DNA of 62,175 nucleotides, from NCBI GenBank assembly GCA_965602225.1, contig CBFCYE010000015.1:1-62175 (forward strand). Direction: 5' to 3'. Under the pieces are notes generated by a model. That model ran no database searches. It was not told the DNA's origin and was given only the letters and a program-made list of their open reading frames with translations. The translations under genes were made by a program, and so were the position numbers. The stretch comes from Tenderia sp965602225. GTDB taxonomy: Bacteria > Pseudomonadota > Gammaproteobacteria > Tenderiales > Tenderiaceae. Within the stretch, counting starts at the first letter, position 1, and every line of letters starts with the position of its first letter. Shown one piece after another: positions 35,069 through 44,155 of this stretch.

Positions 35069-36376
35069 ATGGATACTCGCGTAGCTGCTGCCAAGGCACT
35101 TGATGAGGTCATCCGTCAGGGCCGTTCTTTAACCACTGTTTTGCCGCAATGGCAGGGCAAGGTGGCGAGCAAAGATAGGGCGCTGTTGCAGGAGCTCTGC
35201 TTCGGTGTGACGCGCTGGTTCGGCCGTCTGGATGCGATTGCCGCGCAGTTATTGCGTAAACCTTTCAAGAGCAAAGATACCGATGTGCGCTGCCTGATAC
35301 TTGTCGGCCTGTACCAGATGCTTTATCTGCGTGTGCCCGATCATGCCGCCGTGTCGGAAACCGTGTCTGCGACCAAGGCCTTGAAAAAGCCTTGGGCGCG
35401 TGCCCTGGTGAACGCCGTCTTGCGCGGTGTCCAGCGGATGGGCGAGGCAGAGTTTGCTGAGCTTGATGCGGATCCGATAGTGAAGTATGCCCATCCTGAC
35501 TGGTTGCTGGGTAAGTTGCGGGCCGCCTATCCAGATGATTGGCAGGCCGTGCTTGACGCCAATAATCAGCGCCCGCCGATGTATCTGCGCATTAATGCGC
35601 AACAGCAGAGCCGCGCTGAATATCTGGCGCAGCTCAATGCCATCGATTGTCAGGCCAGTGAGTTACCGTATTCAGACGAAGGCTTGATGTTGGCCGCAGC
35701 GGCCGATGTTGAGACGCTGCCGGGTTTTGTCGATGGCCAATTTTCGGTGCAGGACGCATCGGCGCAACTGGCGGCGGGGTTGTTGGATGCCCAGCCGGGC
35801 GAGCGCATCCTTGATGCCTGTGCCGCACCTGGTGGTAAGACCGCCCACGTGCTGGAGCGGCAACCGCAGCTGGCCGAACTGGTGGCGCTGGATCATGATG
35901 CTGGCCGGCTTGAGCGGGTGAAACAAAACCTTGAGCGACTGCAGTTGTCGGCCACGGTGGTGTGCGGCGATGCCAGTCGAACGGATGATTGGTGGGATGG
36001 CCAGCTATTCGATCGCATCATGCTTGATGCGCCCTGTTCTGCCACCGGTGTCATCCGTCGTCATCCCGATATTAAATTGCTACGTCGCGCCTCGGATATC
36101 GAGCAACTGGTTACCTTGCAAGGACAAATTTTGCGCGCCCTGTGGCCCTTATTGAAGCCAGGCGGTATGCTGCTGTACGTTACGTGTTCGGTGTTGCCGC
36201 AGGAGAATGTGCGCCAGTTGCGGCGGTTTTGTGCTGAACAGGCCGATGCTGAGCATCTGCCAATCGACGCGGAGTGGGGGCTGGTGCAGGAATTTGGGCG
36301 TCAAATTTTGCCAGGACAAGAAGGGATGGATGGTTTCTATTATGCGTCGCTGCGTAAAAGGAAAACGATAGGGTAG
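35069..36376 (+). CDS. rsmB: 16S rRNA m5C967 methyltransferase RsmB
   Basis: RsmB (Sun) methylates cytosine 967 of 16S rRNA. The 435-residue protein has an N-terminal NusB-like RNA-binding domain (about 1-140) and a C-terminal Rossmann methyltransferase. SAM-binding motif ILDACAAPGGKTAHVLE, and the catalytic Cys residues in LDAPCSATG and YVTCSVLPQEN, are present. It follows fmt by 19 bases, the usual order. Confidence 0.96.
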   Translation: MDTRVAAAKALDEVIRQGRSLTTVLPQWQGKVASKDRALLQELCFGVTRWFGRLDAIAAQLLRKPFKSKDTDVRCLILVGLYQMLYLRVPDHAAVSETVSATKALKKPWARALVNAVLRGVQRMGEAEFAELDADPIVKYAHPDWLLGKLRAAYPDDWQAVLDANNQRPPMYLRINAQQQSRAEYLAQLNAIDCQASELPYSDEGLMLAAAADVETLPGFVDGQFSVQDASAQLAAGLLDAQPGERILDACAAPGGKTAHVLERQPQLAELVALDHDAGRLERVKQNLERLQLSATVVCGDASRTDDWWDGQLFDRIMLDAPCSATGVIRRHPDIKLLRRASDIEQLVTLQGQILRALWPLLKPGGMLLYVTCSVLPQENVRQLRRFCAEQADAEHLPIDAEWGLVQEFGRQILPGQEGMDGFYYASLRKRKTIG

Positions 36377-36392
36377 CCATTGGATGGGGGGG

Positions 36393-36977
36393 ATGCGCAC
36401 AATCGGACGCTGGTTGGCGGTGCTGCTGTGTTTTGCTGTGTCACAGGCATGGGCAGAAGAGCCTGCAACGCCTGAGCTAGAGTCAGAGCCTGGTTTTACG
36501 GTGCTTACAGCTGAGTCGCAGTTGGTCGATGGCGTAGTGCGTCTGGACGTTCTGTTTGGACTGACATTTAGCGATGACCTGGTTGAGGCATTGCAAAATG
36601 GTGTCTCACTCAATCTGCTGATAGATATCGAGATCCGTAAACAGCGTAACTACCTCTGGTCGAAACAGGTGGCGATGATTGAACAGCGCTATCAGATTTC
36701 CTACCAACCGCTGACCAACTACTATGTCCTGAATAATCTCAATAGTGATCTGATATTTCAATTTCCCACGCTTGAATCGCTGTTGGCGGTAATTACGGTT
36801 CTGCATGAATTTCCCTTGCTGGATTACAGCCTGCTTGAGGCAGATGCCAGCTATCGCGGTGAAATCCGCATCTCGGTTGATAGGGAAAGTTTTCCTGTGC
36901 CACTGCGTTTGATGTCGTATGTCAGCGGAGACTGGCATCTTGTGAGTGACTGGTATTCATGGCCGTTACTGCCATAA
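36393..36977 (+). CDS. DUF4390 domain exported protein
   Basis: The 194-residue product has a signal peptide (IGRWLAVLLCFAVSQAWA) and a DUF4390-type domain (LDVLFGLTFSDDLVEALQNG, YQISYQPLTNYYVLNNLNS, FPVPLRLMSYVSGDWHL). Its position between rsmB and ntrY is the conserved location of this family, so a role linked to the NtrY sensor at the periplasmic side is plausible but unproven. The ATG at 36393 follows a GGATGGGGGG stretch; an alternative ATG at 36384 lies just before it. It overlaps ntrY by 19 bases. Confidence 0.88.
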   Translation: MRTIGRWLAVLLCFAVSQAWAEEPATPELESEPGFTVLTAESQLVDGVVRLDVLFGLTFSDDLVEALQNGVSLNLLIDIEIRKQRNYLWSKQVAMIEQRYQISYQPLTNYYVLNNLNSDLIFQFPTLESLLAVITVLHEFPLLDYSLLEADASYRGEIRISVDRESFPVPLRLMSYVSGDWHLVSDWYSWPLLP

Positions 36978-39154
36978 GACGGTTTTTCTCCGGTCAGACG
37001 TCAATCATTCTATTGATTGGCTTGTTGCTTGGTTCACTGTATTTGATGAGCAGCGCGACGCAAAACTCCGAGCAGTTTGATCGTTTCTATATCCCCTTGT
37101 TAGTCGTCAATATGCTGGAGTTGTTGATTCTGGCAGGCTTGATTATTGCCAATGTCGGTCGTCTGCTGCGCCAATATCGCAATCATGCCACCGGTTCTCG
37201 ACTGACGGTGCGTTTGGTGGTGTTGTTTGTGATTTTGTCGGTTGGGCCGGTGTCGGTGTTGTATTACTTTTCGCTGGGTTTTGTCCGTCACGGTATCGAT
37301 AGCTGGTTTGATGTCAGGGTTGATAAGGCCATGAATGATGCACTCAATCTGAGTCGTATGGCGCTTGACTGGCGGATGCGCGACATGATGCGTCAGGCTG
37401 AATACGTTGCTGAAACAGTGAGTAATGTGCAGCAGGATGAGCTGGTGTTATCGCTTAATGATATGCGCTACCAGATCGGCGCGTTTGAAGTGGCGTTGTT
37501 GACGGTCAATGGCCGGGTGATCAGTTTTAGCAGTGATGATGCCACCAAGTTGTCGCCTGTGCCGGTGGACAGGATTATTTTGTCTCAGGTGGAAACCGGG
37601 CTGGCGTATGTTGGTCTGGATCCGGCCGAAGGCAGTCTTTACGCCCGTCTGGTGGTGAATGTGCCGGCCAGTGAATTTTTTCTCGAGCCTCGGGTGTTGC
37701 AGGCATTGTATCCCGTGCCTGCCGGCATTAATGATTTGGTCGATAGTGTGCAGACGGCCTATACGCAACATGAGCGCTTGGCATTTTTGAGTGGGCCGTT
37801 GAAGTTCAGTTTTACCCTGACGCTTTCGATTATTTTATTGCTGAGCATTTTTACCGCGGTTTGGGCTGCCTTCTTTCTGGCGCGCCGTCTGGTCGCGCCG
37901 ATCCGGGTGCTGGCCATCGGTACTCGTGCTGTCGCTCAGGGTGATTATCATCGTCGCTTACCCTTAACTGTGACGCCAAACGACGAACTCGGTTTTTTGG
38001 TCAAGTCGTTTAATACCATGATGGGGCGGATTGCCCGAGCCCAGGAAGAGGCCCGCTTCAGTCAGCAGGGCTTGGAACATCAAAAACTCTATCTTGAAAC
38101 GGTGTTGGGCAATCTTTCTTCGGGCGTCATGACCTTTAATCAAGATGGCGTCTTACGCACAGCCAATCGTGCCGCCGAGCAGATTTTGGGTAGTGACATG
38201 CGTCCATGTGTCGGCCTGGGGCTGGCTGATCTGGCCGAACGTTATTCGCACATGGAGGCGTTTGTCGGCATGCTGAATGCCCATATCGATAATCAGACCG
38301 AAAGCTGGCAGGAGCAGGCGACCCTGTTTGGCGCTGAGGGGCGGCAGTTGTTGATGTGTCGTGGTGCGCCCTTGCCTGAGCCCGACGCTGGCCATGTAGT
38401 GGTGTTCGATGATGTGACGGCCTTGCTGCAGGCGCAGCGTGACGCCGCTTGGGGTGAGGTGGCGCGACGCCTGGCGCATGAAATCAAAAATCCCTTAACT
38501 CCGATTCAGCTTTCAGCCGAACGGCTACGGCATAAATATCTACCAATGATGGCCGAGGAGGACAGCAAGCTGCTGGATCGCTCGACTCACACCATTATTC
38601 AGCAGGTTGAAACCATGAAGGACATGGTCAAGGCCTTTTCTGATTATGCCCGCACGCCAATGTTGCGATTGCAGTCACTGGACTTCAATGCCTTGGTCAG
38701 CGAGGTGCTGGAGTTGTATCACCATGAGAATCAGGCGCTGAGTTTTGAGATCATGCTTGATAGCCATGTTGGCCTGGTTGAAGCGGATAGTGGCCGTTTG
38801 CGTCAGCTGCTGCATAATCTGGTGAAGAATGCCATTGAGGCCTTGCAGGATAGTGATAATGGTTTGATCAGGGTAGAAACGCGTTTGGTCGAGTCATCTG
38901 CCATGCACGCGGTGGAGTTGCTGGTCGAAGATAATGGCGCGGGCATTTCAGATGATATGATGATCGAACTTTTTGAACCTTACATCAGTTCGAAGGCCAA
39001 GGGCAGTGGCCTGGGTTTGGCGATTGTGAAAAAGATTGTGGAAGAACACAATGGCGTAATCTGGGCAGAGAGTCTTGAGTCCGGCGGTGCCCGGTTTATG
39101 ATTCGTTTGCCGTTAAAGGTGGCTCAAAAAAACGATGAGCAGAATGATGACTGA
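36959..39154 (+). CDS. ntrY: NtrY-like membrane sensor histidine kinase
   Basis: The 731-residue kinase has N-terminal membrane segments (about 14-32, 45-62, 83-103) and a periplasmic domain (about 105-285), followed by another membrane segment (about 285-308). HAMP (about 310-365), PAS (about 375-480), HisKA with H-box LAHEIKNPLTPIQLSAERL near 505 and a complete HATPase follow (HNLVKNAIEAL, EDNGAGI, LFEPYISSKAKGSGLGLAIV). This matches NtrY, which works with NtrX and has been tied to nitrogen, redox or envelope responses depending on lineage. It overlaps DUF4390; ntrX begins 54 bases downstream. Confidence 0.92.
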   Translation: MAVTAIRRFFSGQTSIILLIGLLLGSLYLMSSATQNSEQFDRFYIPLLVVNMLELLILAGLIIANVGRLLRQYRNHATGSRLTVRLVVLFVILSVGPVSVLYYFSLGFVRHGIDSWFDVRVDKAMNDALNLSRMALDWRMRDMMRQAEYVAETVSNVQQDELVLSLNDMRYQIGAFEVALLTVNGRVISFSSDDATKLSPVPVDRIILSQVETGLAYVGLDPAEGSLYARLVVNVPASEFFLEPRVLQALYPVPAGINDLVDSVQTAYTQHERLAFLSGPLKFSFTLTLSIILLLSIFTAVWAAFFLARRLVAPIRVLAIGTRAVAQGDYHRRLPLTVTPNDELGFLVKSFNTMMGRIARAQEEARFSQQGLEHQKLYLETVLGNLSSGVMTFNQDGVLRTANRAAEQILGSDMRPCVGLGLADLAERYSHMEAFVGMLNAHIDNQTESWQEQATLFGAEGRQLLMCRGAPLPEPDAGHVVVFDDVTALLQAQRDAAWGEVARRLAHEIKNPLTPIQLSAERLRHKYLPMMAEEDSKLLDRSTHTIIQQVETMKDMVKAFSDYARTPMLRLQSLDFNALVSEVLELYHHENQALSFEIMLDSHVGLVEADSGRLRQLLHNLVKNAIEALQDSDNGLIRVETRLVESSAMHAVELLVEDNGAGISDDMMIELFEPYISSKAKGSGLGLAIVKKIVEEHNGVIWAESLESGGARFMIRLPLKVAQKNDEQNDD

Positions 39155-39208
39155 TATGCCGCAAAACCTGGTCTTGATATTTAGTGGGATAGATAACGGG
39201 GTAACTGC

Positions 39209-40573
39209 GTGAGTGCTTCTCATATACTGGTCGTGGATGATGAACCTGATATCCGTGAGCTGGTAAAAGAGATACTTGAAGATGAGCAGTACATCGTTAG
39301 CGTTGCCGCCAATGGTGCTGAGGCGCGCCAGGCACTGATTGAGCGGCGTCCTGACTTGATTCTGTTAGATGTCTGGATGCCGGATATTGATGGTATCAGC
39401 CTGCTGAAAGAGTGGCATGAAGCTGATGAGCAGGCCCCGCCAGTGGTGGTGATGTCCGGTCACGGCACGGTTGAGACGGCGGTTGAAGCAACCCGGTTGG
39501 GTGCCTACGATTTTCTAGAAAAACCTTTGTCTATGGCAAAGCTGTTACTCACTATTCGTCATGCCCTGGATGATTACAGTCTGCGGCGCGAGAATATGGG
39601 GCTACGCCGGCAGGTCCAGCCGCTGAGTCGGCCACTGGGGAAAAGTCCGGTGATGACAACCTTGCGTGGCCAGGCAGAGAAAGTGGCGCTCACCGACGCC
39701 TGGGTGCTGCTGTTGGGTGAGCCCGGAGTAGGTAAACGCCTGGTCGCACGTTTGATTCATAGCCTGAGTAGTCGAAGAGCGGGTGAGCTTGTTGAGGTAG
39801 GTGTTGCCACTATCGTGCCCTCCAATGCATTGATGGAGTTGTTTGGTGAAGAGCGAGGCGGCTCGGTACGCTATGGCCTGCTGGAACAGGCCAATGGCGG
39901 CACCCTGTTTTTGAACGAGGTTGCCGATATGGATGTCGATTTGCAGGCATGTCTGGCCAGTGCCCTGCAAGGACAGTCATTTGTGCGTGTTGGTGGTTCA
40001 AGGGCGGTCAATATCGATATCAGGGTGATTGCCTCAAGCCATAAAGATCTGCACGAAGAGATGCGGTTGGGGCGCTTCCGCGAAGACCTGTTTTATCTGC
40101 TCAATGTGGTTCCTGTTTCGGTACCCTCGTTGCGACAGCACCGCGAAGATATCATTGACCTGCTGTCTTATTACGTCGACTTTTTTGTTGATAGTGACGC
40201 CTTGCCATATCGTTCTTTTTCGCTGGCGGCGCAGAATAGTTTGAGAAATTATGGCTGGCCTGGCAATGTCCGCGAACTGAAAAGCATTGTCCATCGCTTG
40301 TTGATTCTTGGTTCGGGTGAAACCATTGAGGTTGATGAGGTTGATGCCGTGCTGGGTACTGCCCTCCCCGTGGCGGTGCAGGGCGCGGGGATTGATTTTG
40401 ATCTGCCGCTGAGACAAGCACGGGAGCAGTTTGAGAAAACCTATATCGAACATCAACTGCGGATAACCGCGGGCAATGTTTCGCAGGTGGCCAAGTTGGC
40501 CGGGATTGAGCGCACCCATCTGTATCGCAAGATGAAGGCGCTGGGGATTAAGCCGAAAGAGGGTGGTCAGTGA
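39209..40573 (+). CDS. ntrX: NtrX-like response regulator with atypical AAA+ domain
   Basis: The 454-residue protein has a receiver (Asp54 in ILLDVWMPD), an AAA+ domain (about 140-375) and a Fis-type helix-turn-helix (about 412-450; NVSQVAKLAGIERTHLYRKM). The AAA+ core is unusual. Walker A is GEPGVGKRL rather than GESGTGKE, and the sigma-54 contact loop GAFTGA is absent (the stretch LFGEERGGSVRYGLLEQA lacks it and is shorter). Walker B reads LFLNEV instead of LFLDEI. The Arg-finger region GRFREDLFYLLNVVP is normal. It probably binds DNA but may not activate sigma-54 polymerase. The start is a GTG with no competing ATG; the receiver begins immediately. Confidence 0.92.
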   Translation: MSASHILVVDDEPDIRELVKEILEDEQYIVSVAANGAEARQALIERRPDLILLDVWMPDIDGISLLKEWHEADEQAPPVVVMSGHGTVETAVEATRLGAYDFLEKPLSMAKLLLTIRHALDDYSLRRENMGLRRQVQPLSRPLGKSPVMTTLRGQAEKVALTDAWVLLLGEPGVGKRLVARLIHSLSSRRAGELVEVGVATIVPSNALMELFGEERGGSVRYGLLEQANGGTLFLNEVADMDVDLQACLASALQGQSFVRVGGSRAVNIDIRVIASSHKDLHEEMRLGRFREDLFYLLNVVPVSVPSLRQHREDIIDLLSYYVDFFVDSDALPYRSFSLAAQNSLRNYGWPGNVRELKSIVHRLLILGSGETIEVDEVDAVLGTALPVAVQGAGIDFDLPLRQAREQFEKTYIEHQLRITAGNVSQVAKLAGIERTHLYRKMKALGIKPKEGGQ

Positions 40574-40616
40574 AAAGGGTTTTTTCCGTTAGCAGTAAGG
40601 CTGTGGTTACACACAT

Positions 40617-41990
40617 ATGAAGATAATAATTCTTGGTGCCGGTCAGGTGGGTTCATCTGTTGCTGCTAATCTGGCCAGTGAGGCCAACGACATTACTGTG
40701 GTGGATGTGGATAGAAAGCTGTTGCTTGATCTGCAGGACAGACTCGATATTCGTACTGTCTACGGTCAGGCCTCTTATCCTGATGTGTTATCGCGAGCCG
40801 GTGCCGAAGATGCCGATATGATACTGGCGGTCACCAATAGTGATGAAACCAATATGATCGCCTGCCAGGTAGCGCATAGCCTGTTTCGCACCCCGACCAA
40901 GGTGGCGCGTATTCGTTCGCGTCACTATCTGGGTTTTAATAAGCTGTTTGGTAATGATGCAATTCCGGTTGATGTCATGATCAGTCCCGAGCAGGTGATC
41001 ATCGATTATGTGCAAAGGCTAATAGCCCACCCGGGTGCCTTGCAGGTGCTCGACTTTGCTGATGGGCTGGTGCAGTTGGTAGCGGTCAAGGCCTATTACG
41101 GTGGCCCTTTAGTTGGCCAGGAATTACGTTTGCTCAAGGATCACATGCCCAATGTCGAGAGTAGGGTAGCGGCTATTTTTCGTAAGGGTACGCCGATTAT
41201 TCCCGAGGGCGATACCGTCATTGAGGCCGATGATGAGGTCTTTTTTATTGCGGCGCGCAATGATATCCGCACCGTTATGGGTGAGTTGCGGCGCCTGGAT
41301 AAGCCCAATAAACGTATCATCATTGCCGGGGGCGGTAACATCGGTAAAGGTCTGGCGCAGGCTTTGGAGAACGACTACAACGTTAAGCTGATTGATCACA
41401 ATGCCGACCGTTCAAAACAGATATCGGAAGAGCTGGATAAGACCATTGTACTGCATGCCGATGCTGCTGATGAGGAGTTGTTGCTGGAAGAAAATATCGC
41501 CAGCACCGATATCTTTTGTGCTGTCACCAATGATGATGAGGCCAATATACTTTCCTGCATGCTGGCCAAGCGCCTCGGTGCGCGTAAAGTGTTGGCTTTG
41601 ATCAATCGAGCTTCTTATGTTGATCTGGTGGAGAGCGGTGATATTGATATTGCCGTGTCGCCGCACCAGGCCATGATTGGTAGTCTGTTGGCCCATGTTC
41701 GGCGAGGTGATGTGGCTGCGGTACACTCTCTGCGTCGCGGTGCTGCCGAGGCCATTGAGGCTGTTGCCCATGGTGATTCGCGCTCATCTAAGGTGGTGGG
41801 GCGTAGTGTTGAAGATATTAAATTGCCGCCAGGTGCCAACATTGGGGCGATAGTCAGGGGCACGGAAGTTATCATGGCTCACCATGACACGGTGATCGAG
41901 GCCGAGGATCACGTCATCCTGTTCTTGATCGACAAGCGCCGCGTTGTCGAAGTTGAAAAACTGTTCCAGGTCGGCGTGACCTTTTTATAG
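40617..41990 (+). CDS. trkA: Trk potassium uptake regulatory protein TrkA
   Basis: TrkA is the peripheral NAD(H)-binding subunit that gates the Trk potassium channel. The 457-residue protein is a duplicated RCK unit: Rossmann motifs ILGAGQVGSSVA at the N-terminus and IAGGGNIGKGLA in the middle, each followed by a TrkA-C domain. It is 27 bases upstream of trkH, so both subunits come from one transcript, probably together with ntrYX. Confidence 0.97.
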   Translation: MKIIILGAGQVGSSVAANLASEANDITVVDVDRKLLLDLQDRLDIRTVYGQASYPDVLSRAGAEDADMILAVTNSDETNMIACQVAHSLFRTPTKVARIRSRHYLGFNKLFGNDAIPVDVMISPEQVIIDYVQRLIAHPGALQVLDFADGLVQLVAVKAYYGGPLVGQELRLLKDHMPNVESRVAAIFRKGTPIIPEGDTVIEADDEVFFIAARNDIRTVMGELRRLDKPNKRIIIAGGGNIGKGLAQALENDYNVKLIDHNADRSKQISEELDKTIVLHADAADEELLLEENIASTDIFCAVTNDDEANILSCMLAKRLGARKVLALINRASYVDLVESGDIDIAVSPHQAMIGSLLAHVRRGDVAAVHSLRRGAAEAIEAVAHGDSRSSKVVGRSVEDIKLPPGANIGAIVRGTEVIMAHHDTVIEAEDHVILFLIDKRRVVEVEKLFQVGVTFL

Positions 41991-42017
41991 CGCCCGGGCA
42001 ATTACCAGAGAAATAAG

Positions 42018-43472
42018 ATGCAGTTATTTGTTATTCAGCGCATTCTCGGTCTGTTGTTGATGCTATTCAGTTTCACCATGTTGCCGCCACTGCTGGTGTC
42101 ATGGTTTTATTCTGAAAATACCGTGTTGCCATTTGTCTCAGCCTTCCTGGTGACATTTATCACCGGCACGGTGTGTTGGCTGCCGGTCAGGCGGCATCGC
42201 TCCGATTTGCGCATTCGTGATGGTTTCGTGGTGGTGGTGATGTTCTGGACGGTGTTGGCATTGTTTGGTGCCTTGCCATTCCTGTTGTCCGCACAGCCGG
42301 TCATTTCAATTACCGACTCAGTGTTTGAATCCATGTCCGGCCTGACTACCACCGGGGCAACAGTGATTGCCGGGCTCGATGCTCTACCTCGTTCCATTCT
42401 CTATTATCGCCAACAGCTGCAATGGCTGGGAGGAATGGGTATTATCGTTTTGGCGGTGGCGGTTTTGCCGATGTTGGGCATCGGGGGGATGCAGCTGTAT
42501 CGTGCTGAAACACCGGGGCCGATGAAAGACAACAAGCTGACACCGCGGATTACCGAGACGGCCAAGGCGCTTTGGTATATCTACCTGACCCTGACGATAG
42601 CCTGTGGCCTGGCGTACTGGGCAGCGGGGATGACAGGTTTTGATGCCCTCGCCCATGCCTTCTCAACAGTGGCGATTGGCGGCTTTTCCACCCACGACCT
42701 GAGCATGGGCTACTACAATGATCAGCCCCTGATCGAGATTGTGGCGATCATCTTCATGCTCCTGTCAGGGGTCAACTTTGCCCTGCATTTTTTGGCCTGG
42801 CGTTCGCGTAGTTCAAAATATTATTTCGCAGATACCGAATTTAAGGTTTACGCCACCATCTTGTTACTAGCCTCGTTACTGACTGCCGCCTATCTTTATT
42901 GGAACGCAACTTTTGACACGGTGGGTGAGGCAATTCTGCGCGGTGTATTTCAGACCGTATCTATTGGCACCACGGCCGGCTTTACCGTGGCGGAGTACCA
43001 TACCTGGCCAGGTTTTCTGCCAATCATGCTGTTGATGATGAGTTTTATCGGCGGCTGTGCTGGTTCTACCGGTGGCGGCATGAAAGTGATTCGGGTGGTG
43101 ATGTTGATGAAACAGGGCGGGCGAGAGATTCTGCGCTTGGTACACCCTAGTGCCCAGATTCCGGTCAAGGTTGGCGGCAAGGCTCTGTCTGATCGAGTTA
43201 TTGAGGCGGTGTGGGGTTTCTTCTCACTCTATGTAGTCTGCTTTTGTGTCATGTCTCTGATTATGGTGGCGACCGGTTTGGATTTTGTCACCGCCTTCTC
43301 CGCTATCGCTGCCTGCATGAATAACCTTGGTCCCGGGCTGGGGGATGTAGGCATGAATTACACCAGCGTCAACGATGTCGGCAAGTGGGTGTTGTGCTTC
43401 GCCATGTTGCTTGGTCGGCTGGAAATTTTCACCTTGCTGGTGCTACTAACCCCCGCCTTCTGGCGTAAGTAA
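42018..43472 (+). CDS. trkH: Trk potassium uptake channel TrkH
   Basis: TrkH is the membrane pore for potassium uptake. The 484-residue protein has about ten to twelve hydrophobic segments. The four selectivity-filter loops are recognisable: SGLTTTGATV, STVAIGGFST, VSIGTTAGFT and CMNNLGPGLG, each with the filter Gly. Standard length. It lies at the end of the def-to-trkH run, followed 13 bases later by a methyltransferase gene. Confidence 0.97.
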   Translation: MQLFVIQRILGLLLMLFSFTMLPPLLVSWFYSENTVLPFVSAFLVTFITGTVCWLPVRRHRSDLRIRDGFVVVVMFWTVLALFGALPFLLSAQPVISITDSVFESMSGLTTTGATVIAGLDALPRSILYYRQQLQWLGGMGIIVLAVAVLPMLGIGGMQLYRAETPGPMKDNKLTPRITETAKALWYIYLTLTIACGLAYWAAGMTGFDALAHAFSTVAIGGFSTHDLSMGYYNDQPLIEIVAIIFMLLSGVNFALHFLAWRSRSSKYYFADTEFKVYATILLLASLLTAAYLYWNATFDTVGEAILRGVFQTVSIGTTAGFTVAEYHTWPGFLPIMLLMMSFIGGCAGSTGGGMKVIRVVMLMKQGGREILRLVHPSAQIPVKVGGKALSDRVIEAVWGFFSLYVVCFCVMSLIMVATGLDFVTAFSAIAACMNNLGPGLGDVGMNYTSVNDVGKWVLCFAMLLGRLEIFTLLVLLTPAFWRK

Positions 43473-43485
43473 TGGTTAATGAATT

Positions 43486-44067
43486 ATGACTAATCCGACT
43501 CGGGAAAAATGGAACAAAATTTACAGTAAAAGCCGTGAGCAGGTGGCCGCAGCGACGACTGTGGTACGAGAAAATCTGCATCTGTTGCCTGACTCGGGTG
43601 TCGGCCTGGAACTGGCCTGTGGCCTGGCGGCAAACAGCTTTGCCCTGGCTGGACAGGGTTTTAAAATGGATGCCTGGGATATTTCACCGGTAGCGGTAGA
43701 GCAGGTTAACCAGCGCGCTGCGGCAGAAGGCATCAGCGTTTCGGCAGTGGCACGTGATGTGGTCGAGCAGCCACCCGAACCGGCTCATTATGACCTGGCG
43801 GTGGTGAGCCACTTTCTTGATCGCAGTATCATTAGCTCTATCATTAATTGCCTTAAGCCGAGTGGTCTGGTGTTTTATCAGACCTTTAGCCAGACCCGCG
43901 TCGGCGAGAGTGGCCCGAGCAATATGGCGTTTCGCCTGGCGGATAATGAACTGCTGAGTCTATTTTCCGGTTTTAAGGTGTTGGTCTATCGTGAAGAAGG
44001 TTTGTTGGGTGATACCAGCAAGGGTTTCAGAAATGAAGCGATGCTGGTTGCCCAGAAGCAGGCTTAA
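43486..44067 (+). CDS. Class I SAM-dependent methyltransferase, substrate unknown
   Basis: The 193-residue protein has a Rossmann methyltransferase fold: motif I GLELACGLAANSFALA, motif II MDAWDISPVAVEQV, and a motif IV region YDLAVVSHFLDR. The TxREKWNKIYS start is typical of small TehB/SmtA-like methyltransferases. It follows trkH closely, so it may be read through from the same operon, but no functional link to potassium is evident. Substrate cannot be assigned. Confidence 0.85.
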   Translation: MTNPTREKWNKIYSKSREQVAAATTVVRENLHLLPDSGVGLELACGLAANSFALAGQGFKMDAWDISPVAVEQVNQRAAAEGISVSAVARDVVEQPPEPAHYDLAVVSHFLDRSIISSIINCLKPSGLVFYQTFSQTRVGESGPSNMAFRLADNELLSLFSGFKVLVYREEGLLGDTSKGFRNEAMLVAQKQA

Positions 44068-44155
44068 TTAATATTGCCTGTTTAGGCGTGGTTCAGAGAG
44101 CTCATTTACCAGCAATGCTAGTTATACAGCGACATCGCAATAAGATGCTGGCTGA

